Of a stretch of 64,000 bases of DNA, positions 55,522 to 63,720 are shown in pieces. This stretch comes from DATDFB01 sp035276475 (GTDB taxonomy: Bacteria; Acidobacteriota; Thermoanaerobaculia; Gp7-AA8), in assembly GCA_035276475.1 (NCBI GenBank), contig DATELQ010000117.1:14175-78174 (forward strand), given 5' to 3'. The notes under the pieces were generated by a model. That model did no database searches and was not told the DNA's origin. It was given only the letters and a program-made list of their open reading frames with translations. Position 1 is the stretch's first letter; the number at the start of each line of letters is the position of its first letter. The position numbers and the translations under genes are program-made.

Positions 55522-57920
55522 TGAACCTTGACCTGGCCTCCCGAGACCGTTGAGGCCACCGTCTCGCCGCGGCCGTTCTTGAGACCCGGCGTGTCGATGA
55601 TGAGATAGGTATCGCCGGTCATCCCTCCGCGCACGCGCAGCGCAGCGAGATCGCCGCCGCTGGCGAAAGCGAGCGGCAGCCCGTCGGAGGAGGCGATGCG
55701 GATGCTGCCGTGCTGCGCGTCGATCGTGACGATCGGCGGCTTCTGCACGTCGAACTTCATCGCCGGGCCGAACGACACGTCGGCGACTTCCATCGCCTGC
55801 GGGTCGTAGTGCAGCACCAGCTGGTTCGTCTTCAGCCCTTCGACGTCCATGGCCACGAGCGGCCAGATTTTCTCCTCGCCCGGCTTGAGCGCGATCTTGG
55901 CCGGCTGCGCGGCGATGCGCGGCACGGCCGCCACCTGCGGAGTCGCCGCGGCGGTAGCCATCAGCTCCTTCGTCGACGGACCGGGGAGGTCGTTGCTTCC
56001 CTGCGGGCCTTGCGGCTGCGGTTGCGGCTGCGGTTTGAACACGTTGTTCGGCCCGGAGCCCTGCGGCGGCGGCGGCACGGTCGTCGTCGTAGTGGCGGGC
56101 GTGCGGCCGTCCGTGGCGACATCGGTCTCGAACTGCCCGGTCGCGCGCGGCGTGAACGGATCGATCGACGTCTGCGACTCGATGCGCGGCGAGACCCCGC
56201 GGAAGGTGATGTTGTTCTGCGTGCCGACCCACATGGGGGCCACGTCCTCGTCGGTGATGTCGGGGATGCGGATGATGTGCGGCGTCATGGTCAGCATGAC
56301 GTCCGTGCGGCGGCGGCTGGAGGTGTTCTGCGTGAAGAGACGGCCGATGACCGGGATGTCGCCGAGGAACGGGGTCTTCTGGTCGAGGTTCTGGTCGGTC
56401 TGCTGGATGAGGCCGGCCAGCACGTTCGTCTCGCCGTCCTTGAGGCGGATCGTGTCCTCGATCGTGCGGGTGATGAACGAGGGGAGGCTTTGCCCGGCCA
56501 CGTCCTTGTTGGGCCCCAGGTCGGAGACTTCGACGGTGAGCTTGAGCGTGACCTCGCGGTTGTGGTGCACGCGCGGCTCGACCGCCACCTTGATGCCGAC
56601 GTCCTGGTACTGGTACGACGTGACGGGCGAGACCGCGCCGGCCGCGGTCGTGCCGACGCCGATGGAGTTGAACGTCGACACCGGCACCGGTACGCGCTGT
56701 CCGATGTGCAGCGTGGCCTTCTCGCCTTCGGAGATGCGCAGCTCCGGATTGGCCAGCGTCTGCGACTCGCCGGCCGACTTGAGGAACGCGTACGACACGG
56801 CGGGCAGGGTGAACGTGAAGTTGCCGCTCTTGAGGTTCCGCACCGTATCGATGTTCACCGGCGGCGCCGCGGTGTTTGCCGTATCGGTGCTCGTCGGCGT
56901 CCCGGAGATCGTCCCGTTCGTGAGCGTGAGGAAGGCGCCCATGTTGCGCGACTTGTCGAGGTCGAGCTGGAGGAGCTCGACGTCGACGATCACTTCGGCC
57001 TTGGCCTTGTCGTTGGCTTCGATGATCTTCTCGGCGATGCGCACCTTGTCGGCCGTGTCGCGGATGGTGATGGCGTTGAGCGCCTTCAGCGGGAAGACGT
57101 TGCGCGCCTCGAGCATCGTGCGGACGACGTTCGTGACCTGCTCGGCGTCGCCGTTCGACAGGTAGAACGTGCGGATGACGAGGTCTTCGTAGTCGCGCCG
57201 CGCCTGCGGGTTGTCGGGGACGACGATGATGGTGTGCTCGTCGAGCGCTTTGTAGAAGTGATTGGCGGCCTGCATCAGGCGCTCGAGGGCCTGCTGCGCG
57301 GTGACGTCCTTGAGCTCGATGGCGATCGGGTCGTTCTTCACGGCCTGATCGAAGAGGATGTTGATGCCGTAGGCGTTGCCGAGCGCCTTGTAGATGTCCT
57401 TGACCGGCGTCTCGCGCGGGAAGGAGAGCGAGATCGGCTGATTCGAGGCGGGGTTGAGCACCGGCGGCTGGGCCTTGCCGACCGCGCGCTTCTTGATCTC
57501 CTCGATGGAGTTCTTGTCGAGGCTGCGCTGGGCGTCGGTGATGATGCGGACGACCTTCGACATCTCCACCGCGGCGTACTGGTTCGTCGGATCGAGCCTG
57601 ACGGTGAGCTGCAGCTCCGTGGCGGCGAGCTGGGCCAGGCGCACCTGCTCGTCGCCGGTGGCGGCGTCGGCGGCGGCGCGCAGCGACTTCCCCTTCTCGA
57701 AGTGGACGCGCGACGCTTCCAGCTTGGCGCGCTGCAGATCGATCTTGAGGCGGAGGCTTTCGGGATTGAGCTCGAGCGCCTTTTGGTAATCCACGACGGC
57801 CTCGTCCCAATTCTTCATCTGCTCCGCCTGGTGCGCGCGCTGCTGGGCGTTGTAGACCGCGCAGGAGCCCGCGACGAGCGGCATGGCGATGGCGATGAGG
57901 GCGGTTCTGAGTCGGTTCAT
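55518..57920 (-). CDS. pilQ: Secretin (PilQ/GspD-like) with TPR N-terminus and C-terminal cohesin-like domain
   Basis: The 800-residue outer-membrane channel subunit has a signal peptide with Cys (LVAGSC), possibly a lipid site with a weak lipobox. Residues ~33-100 are TPR-like (NWDEAVVDYQKALELNPESLRL), then STN and N0/N1-type domains at ~165-330 (NQPISLSFPRETPVKDIYKALG). The secretin core follows at ~420-590 (VPVSTFNSIG, GIKVAVEPRVHHNREV, IRLKDGETNVLAGLIQQTD, FLGDIPVIGRLFTQ). A Pro/Gln linker (~610-670) leads to a ~110-residue cohesin-like domain (LVLHYDPQAMEVADVSFGPAM, ASSDGLPLAFASGGDLAALRVR). The last domain is not part of classical PilQ. The gene follows the pilP/gspC-like gene by 45 bp. 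Confidence 0.88.
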   Translation of the reverse strand: MNRLRTALIAIAMPLVAGSCAVYNAQQRAHQAEQMKNWDEAVVDYQKALELNPESLRLKIDLQRAKLEASRVHFEKGKSLRAAADAATGDEQVRLAQLAATELQLTVRLDPTNQYAAVEMSKVVRIITDAQRSLDKNSIEEIKKRAVGKAQPPVLNPASNQPISLSFPRETPVKDIYKALGNAYGINILFDQAVKNDPIAIELKDVTAQQALERLMQAANHFYKALDEHTIIVVPDNPQARRDYEDLVIRTFYLSNGDAEQVTNVVRTMLEARNVFPLKALNAITIRDTADKVRIAEKIIEANDKAKAEVIVDVELLQLDLDKSRNMGAFLTLTNGTISGTPTSTDTANTAAPPVNIDTVRNLKSGNFTFTLPAVSYAFLKSAGESQTLANPELRISEGEKATLHIGQRVPVPVSTFNSIGVGTTAAGAVSPVTSYQYQDVGIKVAVEPRVHHNREVTLKLTVEVSDLGPNKDVAGQSLPSFITRTIEDTIRLKDGETNVLAGLIQQTDQNLDQKTPFLGDIPVIGRLFTQNTSSRRRTDVMLTMTPHIIRIPDITDEDVAPMWVGTQNNITFRGVSPRIESQTSIDPFTPRATGQFETDVATDGRTPATTTTTVPPPPQGSGPNNVFKPQPQPQPQGPQGSNDLPGPSTKELMATAAATPQVAAVPRIAAQPAKIALKPGEEKIWPLVAMDVEGLKTNQLVLHYDPQAMEVADVSFGPAMKFDVQKPPIVTIDAQHGSIRIASSDGLPLAFASGGDLAALRVRGGMTGDTYLIIDTPGLKNGRGETVASTVSGGQVKVQ

Positions 57921-57964
57921 TTGTCTCGCTGTCTCTGACGCGTGGGCCGGGGAAACGTCACTGC

Positions 57965-58636
57965 TCATTGCCCGAGCGGAACGCGCGTGGTCTGGTTCGG
58001 CGGGAATCCGACGAAGCCGATGTCGACGGACTCGATCCCGATGTTCTTGAGGATGAACTTCCCGTCGATAGTCTCGCCGACGCGGACGTTGATGATCTCA
58101 CCGTTTCCGGAGAACGTGGCGATCGGATTTGCGGCGCTGCCGAACGTGCCGATGTACTTGTACGTGAACGGCGGCGGCTGCGGCGGCGGCGGCACGTGCA
58201 CTTTCGGCACGATCGGCCCCTGCTGGCAGGCGTCGCCCTGGCCGTTCTCGTCGATGTCTTTCTGATCGGGGTTGGCGACGTCCGGACAGTTGTCGCGGAA
58301 GTCGGGCACGCCGTCCTTGTCGCGGTCAGGCGGCGGCGGGGGTGGCAGTGGGGCCGGCTTGGGCGGCGGCGGAGGGGGCTCGACGTACGAGAACAGATTC
58401 CGCTTGCTCTGATAGCTGCCGCTCTGCATCTCCAGCCACTCGGTGTGGATCACGCCGAGGCCCGGGGTCATCGTCGGGAGAGGAGGCATCTTTCCGGCGG
58501 CGCGCTGGACCGGGCGCGGCGTGGCCGGCACGGGAGCGTCCGCCGGCCGGTTCGTTGCCGCGAACGTATAGATGGCGAAGATCGCGACAATCGCCAGCCC
58601 AATGATGGTCCAGGTCTTCCAGTTCATCCAATCCAT
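57965..58636 (-). CDS. PilP/GspC-like inner-membrane subunit with TSP3 calcium repeat
   Basis: The 223-residue protein has one N-terminal membrane span (WTIIGLAIVAIFAIYTFAA, 9-27), a Pro-rich stretch, and a thrombospondin type 3 repeat at 104-137 (DRDKDGVPDFRDNCPDVAN, then PDQKDIDENGQGDAC). A further Pro-rich linker leads to an HR-like domain, FTYKYIGTFGSAANPIATF and IINVRVGETIDGKFILKNIG (158-205). This last domain resembles the HR region of GspC and PilP, which contacts the secretin's N0 domain. The TSP3 repeat binds Ca2+ in other proteins and is unusual here. The start is ATG 58636, overlapping the pilO stop by one base (TGATG). Confidence 0.82.
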   Translation of the reverse strand: MDWMNWKTWTIIGLAIVAIFAIYTFAATNRPADAPVPATPRPVQRAAGKMPPLPTMTPGLGVIHTEWLEMQSGSYQSKRNLFSYVEPPPPPPKPAPLPPPPPPDRDKDGVPDFRDNCPDVANPDQKDIDENGQGDACQQGPIVPKVHVPPPPQPPPFTYKYIGTFGSAANPIATFSGNGEIINVRVGETIDGKFILKNIGIESVDIGFVGFPPNQTTRVPLGQ

Positions 58637-59298
58637 CACAACTGTTGATTCGGCTTGCCTGCCGGGAGGTCCTGCGCGCGGAAGATGGTCTTCAACCGCA
58701 GGCTCAGCGTCAATGGTCCGCTCGGTGCCCCGTTCGGCGGCGGTCCGGCCGGCGGCGGGGCGTTCGGTCCGGCGATGATCGAGTTGCCGCTGTCGCCGCC
58801 GTTGCCGGTGAGACTGATGCCGTCGATGATCACGAATTGATCGGACAGCTCCAGCAGGTTGATGAGGCGCCGTACCTGCGGATACGTCCCCTGCACGCTG
58901 AAGCTGATCGTGACGACGTCGGTGCCGAGGCCTTGAACGGCCTTGGTGTCTTTCTCGGTATTGGTGAAGCCGTGGCTGCGGCCGATCAACTGGCTGGCCG
59001 CCTCCAGGCGCTTCACTTCGTTGATCAGCGCGGTGAAGCGCTCCGGCACCGTCGCCCACCGCTCGTTGTAAATCACGGTGAGATCGCTCTGGGCCTTGCG
59101 GAACGCGGCGTACTGCTGATCGGTGCGCATGCGCTGCAGGCGTACCGACTCGAGGCGCTGCTCGGCCGAGTGCTTGTCGCCTTCGAGACCGCTCAGGCGG
59201 TTCTCGTACTGCACGCGGTAGGTGAAGAAAAAGACGGCGTTGGCGAGGAGGAACACGCCGAGGATCGCCAGCGGGATTCGTTTCTCGCGCCAGATCAT
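58636..59298 (-). CDS. pilO: PilO-like pilus assembly protein
   Basis: The 220-residue protein has an N-terminal span (IPLAILGVFLLANAVFFFTY, ~9-28), a coiled coil (LSGLEGDKHSAEQRLESVRLQRMRTDQQYAAF) and a ferredoxin-like domain with VVTISFSVQGTYPQVRRLINLLELSDQFVIID, the PilO hallmark in which strands frame an LxxLExL helix. PilO pairs with PilN to align the inner-membrane platform below the secretin. The gene overlaps pilN by four bases at its start. Confidence 0.87.
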   Translation of the reverse strand: MIWREKRIPLAILGVFLLANAVFFFTYRVQYENRLSGLEGDKHSAEQRLESVRLQRMRTDQQYAAFRKAQSDLTVIYNERWATVPERFTALINEVKRLEAASQLIGRSHGFTNTEKDTKAVQGLGTDVVTISFSVQGTYPQVRRLINLLELSDQFVIIDGISLTGNGGDSGNSIIAGPNAPPPAGPPPNGAPSGPLTLSLRLKTIFRAQDLPAGKPNQQL

Positions 59299-59870
59299 TC
59301 CACGGGCCTCGCGATGGACGGCTGATAGTCGACGCCGATGCTGAAGTCGTATCCGTTGCCGCTGTTCGTCTCGCTTGCCGGGAACGGCCGGAAGAAGTGC
59401 CCGTCGGCGTTGAAGCGGTCGATCACCGTGACCATGCTGCTGTCGCTCTTCCCGACACAGGCGAGGCTCAGGTGAACCAACCCGTTCTTGTTGAACGACG
59501 GGCTGATGGAGAGGAGGCGGACGTCGTTGGGGAGCACGCGCTCCAGGCGGTCGAGCAGCTCGCTCCAGGAGAAGGCGCGCTCGGCCAGCACGGAGTTGAC
59601 GTACTGCGTCTGCGCGGTCATGAGCTTGACGTTGACCGTGCGCAGGCGCTGCTCCGAGACCTGCAGCTTCTTCTTCTCGATGTCCGTCTGGCGCTCCAGC
59701 GCGGCGATCTCGTCGCGCGTGGTCCTGGTGTCGTGCTGGTAGCGGTACCAGGTATCGACGTTGTTGAGGGCCATGATGGCCACGAGCAGCCAGCCGACGG
59801 CCATCACCGCGATGTACGGCCGGGTATCGCGGTACGGCTTGGCGGCGAGATTCAGATGGATCGGTTTCAC
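59295..59870 (-). CDS. pilN: PilN-like pilus assembly protein
   Basis: The 191-residue protein starts MKPIHLNLAAKPYRDTRPY, the conserved cytoplasmic N-terminus of PilN that binds PilM. One span follows (AVMAVGWLLVAIMAL, ~22-36), then a coiled coil (DEIAALERQTDIEKKKLQVSEQRLRTVN) and a ferredoxin-like domain (LLDRLERVLPNDVRLLSISPSF). It forms a dimer with PilO in the inner membrane. The start overlaps the pilM stop by four bases. Confidence 0.87.
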   Translation of the reverse strand: MKPIHLNLAAKPYRDTRPYIAVMAVGWLLVAIMALNNVDTWYRYQHDTRTTRDEIAALERQTDIEKKKLQVSEQRLRTVNVKLMTAQTQYVNSVLAERAFSWSELLDRLERVLPNDVRLLSISPSFNKNGLVHLSLACVGKSDSSMVTVIDRFNADGHFFRPFPASETNSGNGYDFSIGVDYQPSIARPVE

Positions 59871-60760
59871 CCGGCGAAGACTCCTGTGCAGGCGGCCAAC
59901 TCTGCTTCATACGCGTCGATGCCGGCCGGCGTTTGCTGCACGACGTCGGAAAGCGCGAGCGTCCGCACCGGCGCTTCGAATTCCGAGGCGATGGTGGTGG
60001 AGATCGTGCCGTCGAGGTTGTTGCCGGCGAGGTAGCAGTTCTCGATCGCCGCCGTCTGCAGCGTGTCGCGGAGATAGCTCGCGGAGAGCTTGATCTCCTG
60101 CGCCAGCGAGCGCTCGCTGTTGAGGTTGCGCGAGCGGATGAAGAGCGGCTGCGCGCCGCGGAACGCGGCGGTGGTGAAGTCGTGTTCGCGGATGTAGAAG
60201 AAGACCCGGTCGCGCGTCGTGACCGGCTCGCGGACGGTGATGGCGTTCCAGAGGTTCAGGCCGATCGGCTCGATGACGATGAGATCGATGCCGGCGGCGG
60301 CGAAGAGGCGCTCCAGGTCGACGAGCGTCTTCTCCACGGCGCTGACGACGAGGACCTTCACCTGCGCGCCGCGGGAGATGACTTCGTAGGCGAGGCGCAG
60401 CGACGCGGCGTCGATCGGCATCGTCCGCTTGAGGCTCCAGCGGAGGATCTCCTGCGCCTCGTTCGGATTGTCGGGCAGCGCCTGCAGCTCGAGGATGTTG
60501 ATGCGGAACCACGAGTCGGGAAGAAGGAGCGAGGCCTTGTCCCACCGCCCGGTCTCCAGCTTCAGCCGCCGCAGCACCTCGGCGAGCGCCGCCTCGTTGG
60601 CGATCTGCGGCGTGACCACGCTCGGCTCGATCGTCCCCTCGGCGATGCGATAGCTCTTGGCCTGCTGGATCGAGAGCCCGCCCTTGCTCTTCACGACGCG
60701 GGCGTGAATGAGCGCTGCGGAGTCGAGGACGAGAACGTCCGGTGGATAGGCGCGTGGCAT
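59867..60760 (-). CDS. pilM: PilM-like actin-fold protein
   Basis: The 297-residue cytoplasmic protein resembles PilM. Visible elements are DVLVLDSAALIHARVV at the N-terminus, LPDSWFRINILELQALPDNPNEAQEILRWSLKRTMPID (residues ~80-118), VLVVSAVEKTLVDLERLFAAAGIDLIVIEPIGLNLWNA and the RDTLQTAAIENCYLAG helix. PilM binds PilN inside the cell and links it to the ATPase. The protein is ~50 residues shorter than typical PilM, so it may lack a subdomain. It follows pilB by three bases. Confidence 0.83.
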   Translation of the reverse strand: MPRAYPPDVLVLDSAALIHARVVKSKGGLSIQQAKSYRIAEGTIEPSVVTPQIANEAALAEVLRRLKLETGRWDKASLLLPDSWFRINILELQALPDNPNEAQEILRWSLKRTMPIDAASLRLAYEVISRGAQVKVLVVSAVEKTLVDLERLFAAAGIDLIVIEPIGLNLWNAITVREPVTTRDRVFFYIREHDFTTAAFRGAQPLFIRSRNLNSERSLAQEIKLSASYLRDTLQTAAIENCYLAGNNLDGTISTTIASEFEAPVRTLALSDVVQQTPAGIDAYEAELAACTGVFAG

Positions 60761-60763
60761 TGA

Positions 60764-62383
60764 TTACTCGACGAACGTTACCTTGTTGATCTCGCGCAGC
60801 GTGGTCGAGCCTTCCTTCACCTTGAGGAGCGCCGACTCGCGCAGGAAGTTCATCCCTTCCTCTTTGGCGGCCTTCTTGATCTCCGAGGCGGGGCGGCGGT
60901 CGAGAATCATGCCGCGAATACGATCGGAGAGATCGAGAAGTTCCGAGATGGCCGCGCGGCCGTGGAATCCGGTGCCGTTGCAGTCGATGCAGCCGGCCCC
61001 TTCCCAGAACGTCTTGCCGCGGAAGTCGCGCGGGTCGAGACCCGACTCGACGAGGAAGGCATCCGAGTACGTCACCTCGTGCTTGCACTCGCTGCAGATC
61101 CGGCGCACCAGGCGCTGGGCCAGCACGCAGTTGAGCGCGGAGACGAAGTTGTAGAGGTCGACCTTCATGTTGAGGAAGCGGCCCAGAACGTCGACGACGT
61201 TGTTCGCGTGCACGGTGGTGAAGACGAGGTGGCCGGTGAGCGCCGACTGCACGGCGATCGCCGCCGTCTCCTCGTCGCGGATCTCTCCGACCATGATCTT
61301 GTCGGGATCGTGGCGGAGGATGGCCCGGAGGCCGCGCGCGAACGTGAGGCCCTTCTTCTCGTTGACCGGAATCTGCGTAATGCCGCGGAGCTGGTACTCG
61401 ACCGGGTCCTCGATCGTGATGATCTTGTCCTCGGAGCTCTGAATCTCCGAGAGCGCCGCGTAGAGCGTCGTCGTCTTGCCCGAGCCGGTCGGCCCGGTGA
61501 CGAGCACCATGCCGTACGGCTCTTTGATGAACTTGCGGAACTTGACGAGCATGTCGGCGTCGAAGCCGAGGACGTCGAGGCGCAGGTTCTTGAACTCGGA
61601 GTTCATCGACTCCTTGTCGAGAATACGGATGACCGAGTCCTCGCCGTGCGCGGTCGGGACGATGGAGACGCGGAAGTCGATGGTGCGGCCGGTGATGCGC
61701 AGCTTGAAGCGGCCGTCCTGGGGGACGCGCTTCTCGGCGATGTCGAGCTCCGACATGACCTTGATGCGGCTGATGATGGTGGAGTGGTGGCGCTTGTCGA
61801 TCGGATCGAGCGCCTCGTAGAGCACGCCGTCGATGCGGTACTTGACGACGACTTCGTTGTCGCGCGTCTCGATGTGAATGTCCGAGGCCCGGCGCTGGAT
61901 GGCGTTGAAGACGATGGAGTCGACGAGCTTGATGATCGGCGACGACTCCTGCTGGGTGATGGAGTCGATCGTCAGCGTCTCTTCGCCGTCCTCGTCGTCG
62001 CCGACGAGCTGCATGCGGAAGCCCTCGGTGGCTTCATCGAGGACGCGCTGCGTCGACTCCGACTTCTGGAGCTTGTCGCGGATGGCTGCCGGCGAGGCCA
62101 CTTTGACGCGGAGCGGCGCGCCGAGGAGGAGTTCCAGCTCGTCGAGCTTGAGGACGTCCGTGGGGTCGCCCACGACGACGGCGATGTGCCCGTTCTCCCG
62201 CTTCTCCGGCAGGAACTGGTAGCGGATCATCAGCTCCAGCGGGACGTTGCGGAAGAGGTCGTGATCGATCTGGAAGTGCTCGAGGTCGACGTACGGGAAG
62301 CCGTACTGCTCGGCCAGGCGCTTGGCGCGCGCAGTTTCGCCGGTCGGATCGGTTTTGTAGAGCGTGCGTGGATCAGTGGCCAT
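60764..62383 (-). CDS. pilB: Type II/IV secretion ATPase (PilB/GspE)
   Basis: The 539-residue hexameric ATPase powers pilus assembly or secretion. The N-terminal MshE-like domain is at ~1-130. The catalytic part shows Walker A GPTGSGKT (297-304), the Asp box IITIEDPVEYQL (321-332), Walker B IMVGEIRDEETAAI (363-375) and the His box HLVFTTVHANN (385-395). A zinc-binding tetracysteine pair lies in RICSECKHE and GCIDCNG. The start is ATG 62383; an upstream TTG at 62392 would overlap the pilC stop. It shares the operon with pilC upstream and pilM downstream. No PilT retraction ATPase is seen in the window, so whether it is T4P or T2SS is not settled. Confidence 0.93.
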   Translation of the reverse strand: MATDPRTLYKTDPTGETARAKRLAEQYGFPYVDLEHFQIDHDLFRNVPLELMIRYQFLPEKRENGHIAVVVGDPTDVLKLDELELLLGAPLRVKVASPAAIRDKLQKSESTQRVLDEATEGFRMQLVGDDEDGEETLTIDSITQQESSPIIKLVDSIVFNAIQRRASDIHIETRDNEVVVKYRIDGVLYEALDPIDKRHHSTIISRIKVMSELDIAEKRVPQDGRFKLRITGRTIDFRVSIVPTAHGEDSVIRILDKESMNSEFKNLRLDVLGFDADMLVKFRKFIKEPYGMVLVTGPTGSGKTTTLYAALSEIQSSEDKIITIEDPVEYQLRGITQIPVNEKKGLTFARGLRAILRHDPDKIMVGEIRDEETAAIAVQSALTGHLVFTTVHANNVVDVLGRFLNMKVDLYNFVSALNCVLAQRLVRRICSECKHEVTYSDAFLVESGLDPRDFRGKTFWEGAGCIDCNGTGFHGRAAISELLDLSDRIRGMILDRRPASEIKKAAKEEGMNFLRESALLKVKEGSTTLREINKVTFVE

Positions 62384-62388
62384 GACGA

Positions 62389-63597
62389 TCAACTTTGTCC
62401 AACTGCACTGAGTTGGAACAGCGGCAAATAGAACGCGTAGAGAAGGATTGCGATGATCGACCCCATGAAGACGAGGATGATCGGCTCAATGGCCGCCACC
62501 AAACGTTGGAGTCTGGCCTCGATTTCCTCATCGTAGAACTCGCTCACGTTGGCGAGCATTTCCGTGAGCGCGCCGGTCGACTCGCCGACTTTGATCATCT
62601 CGATGGCCAGGTCGCTCATGACGCCGGTCTCTTCCAGGGAATGCCACAGCGGCTCCCCCTCGCGCACGTTCTGGATGATGCCGAAGATCTGGTTGGCCAT
62701 CATCTGGTTCGTGACCGACTGCGAGGCGATCTCGATGGCCGGCACCATCGGCGTGCCGCCCGAGAGCAGGGTGCCGAGGGACTGCGTGAACTGCATGATC
62801 CCGAAGCGGTGGAGGATGCCGCCGACGAGCGGGATGTGGAGCTTGAAGCGGTCCCAGGTGACGCGGCCGGTGGTTCGTCCCCAGTGCCGGAGCAGGAAGA
62901 TGAGGGCGATGACGATGCCGGCCACGACCAGGAAGTGCTGGTTCAGCGCCGTGGAGAATCCGATCATGAGGCGCGTGAACGGCGGCAGCTTCGCATCGAA
63001 GCCCTGGTAGAACTCGGCGAACTTCGGGATGACCTTGACGAGCATCACGATGACCATGCCGATCGACAGAAGGACGAGCACGGTCGGATAGATGAGCGCC
63101 GTCAGCACGCGCTTGCGCAACGCGACGATCATCTTTTGATAGCGGAGGAAGCGGCGCAGGACGCCCTCGAGGTCGCCGGAGCGCTCGCCCGCGCGCAGCG
63201 AGGTCGAGTAGATCGGCGGGAACTGATCGCCGTAGCCGGCGAAGGCGTCGGAGAGGGAGACGCCCGACTTGATCTTGTCGCGGATCTCGATGAGCACTTC
63301 TTTGAATCGGAGGTTCTTCTGCCGCTCCAGCATGATCTCGAAGGACTGCAGGATGGGCAGGCCGGCGCGCACGAGGGCCAGGAGCTCCTGGTTGAAGGTG
63401 AGGAAGCGCTCGGTGTTGATGATCTTCCCGGAGCGGGGGAGGAGGTCGCGCAGCGAGAGCTTGCCGCGCTTGGCCTCGAAGACGTGCATCCCCTGCCGGC
63501 GGAGCTCGTCCTCGGCGGCGCTGGCCGTGAGCGCCTGCACGCTTTTGTCGATGACGTGACCGTCGGGCGTTCCGACTCTGACGATGAATTCGGGCAT
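62389..63597 (-). CDS. pilC: PilC/GspF inner-membrane platform protein
   Basis: The 402-residue protein has two GspF domains (~65-190 and ~270-395), each ending in hydrophobic segments: SIGMVIVMLVKVIPKFAEFYQGF and LVVAGIVIALIFLL in the middle, and IEPIILVFMGSIIAILLYAFYLPLF at the end. The family signatures FNQELLALVRAGLPILQSFE and GTLLSGGTPMVPAIEIA are present. It is the first gene of the operon and anchors the ATPase PilB to the membrane. The start at 63597 faces the divergent comB gene, 123 bp away. Confidence 0.93.
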   Translation of the reverse strand: MPEFIVRVGTPDGHVIDKSVQALTASAAEDELRRQGMHVFEAKRGKLSLRDLLPRSGKIINTERFLTFNQELLALVRAGLPILQSFEIMLERQKNLRFKEVLIEIRDKIKSGVSLSDAFAGYGDQFPPIYSTSLRAGERSGDLEGVLRRFLRYQKMIVALRKRVLTALIYPTVLVLLSIGMVIVMLVKVIPKFAEFYQGFDAKLPPFTRLMIGFSTALNQHFLVVAGIVIALIFLLRHWGRTTGRVTWDRFKLHIPLVGGILHRFGIMQFTQSLGTLLSGGTPMVPAIEIASQSVTNQMMANQIFGIIQNVREGEPLWHSLEETGVMSDLAIEMIKVGESTGALTEMLANVSEFYDEEIEARLQRLVAAIEPIILVFMGSIIAILLYAFYLPLFQLSAVGQS

Positions 63598-63720
63598 TCG
63601 ATTCCTACGACGTGCGGCGCGCGGCGAACGTTTCGGGCAGCCTTAGAACCGGCGCCCCCGAGGGGCGATTCCTGCGCGGTTCGTCCTCACAGCCGCTCTG
63701 CGGTATATCAGGTGCTGACG
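63598..63720. promoter_or_regulatory. Divergent promoter region of pilC and comB
   Basis: The 123-bp gap separates pilC (minus) from comB (plus). An AGGTG (63710-63714) is placed as a ribosome-binding site six bases before ATG 63721, and TATATCA (63704-63709) may be a -10 element. On the minus strand no sigma-54 or sigma-70 signature was recognised with confidence. Confidence 0.35.
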
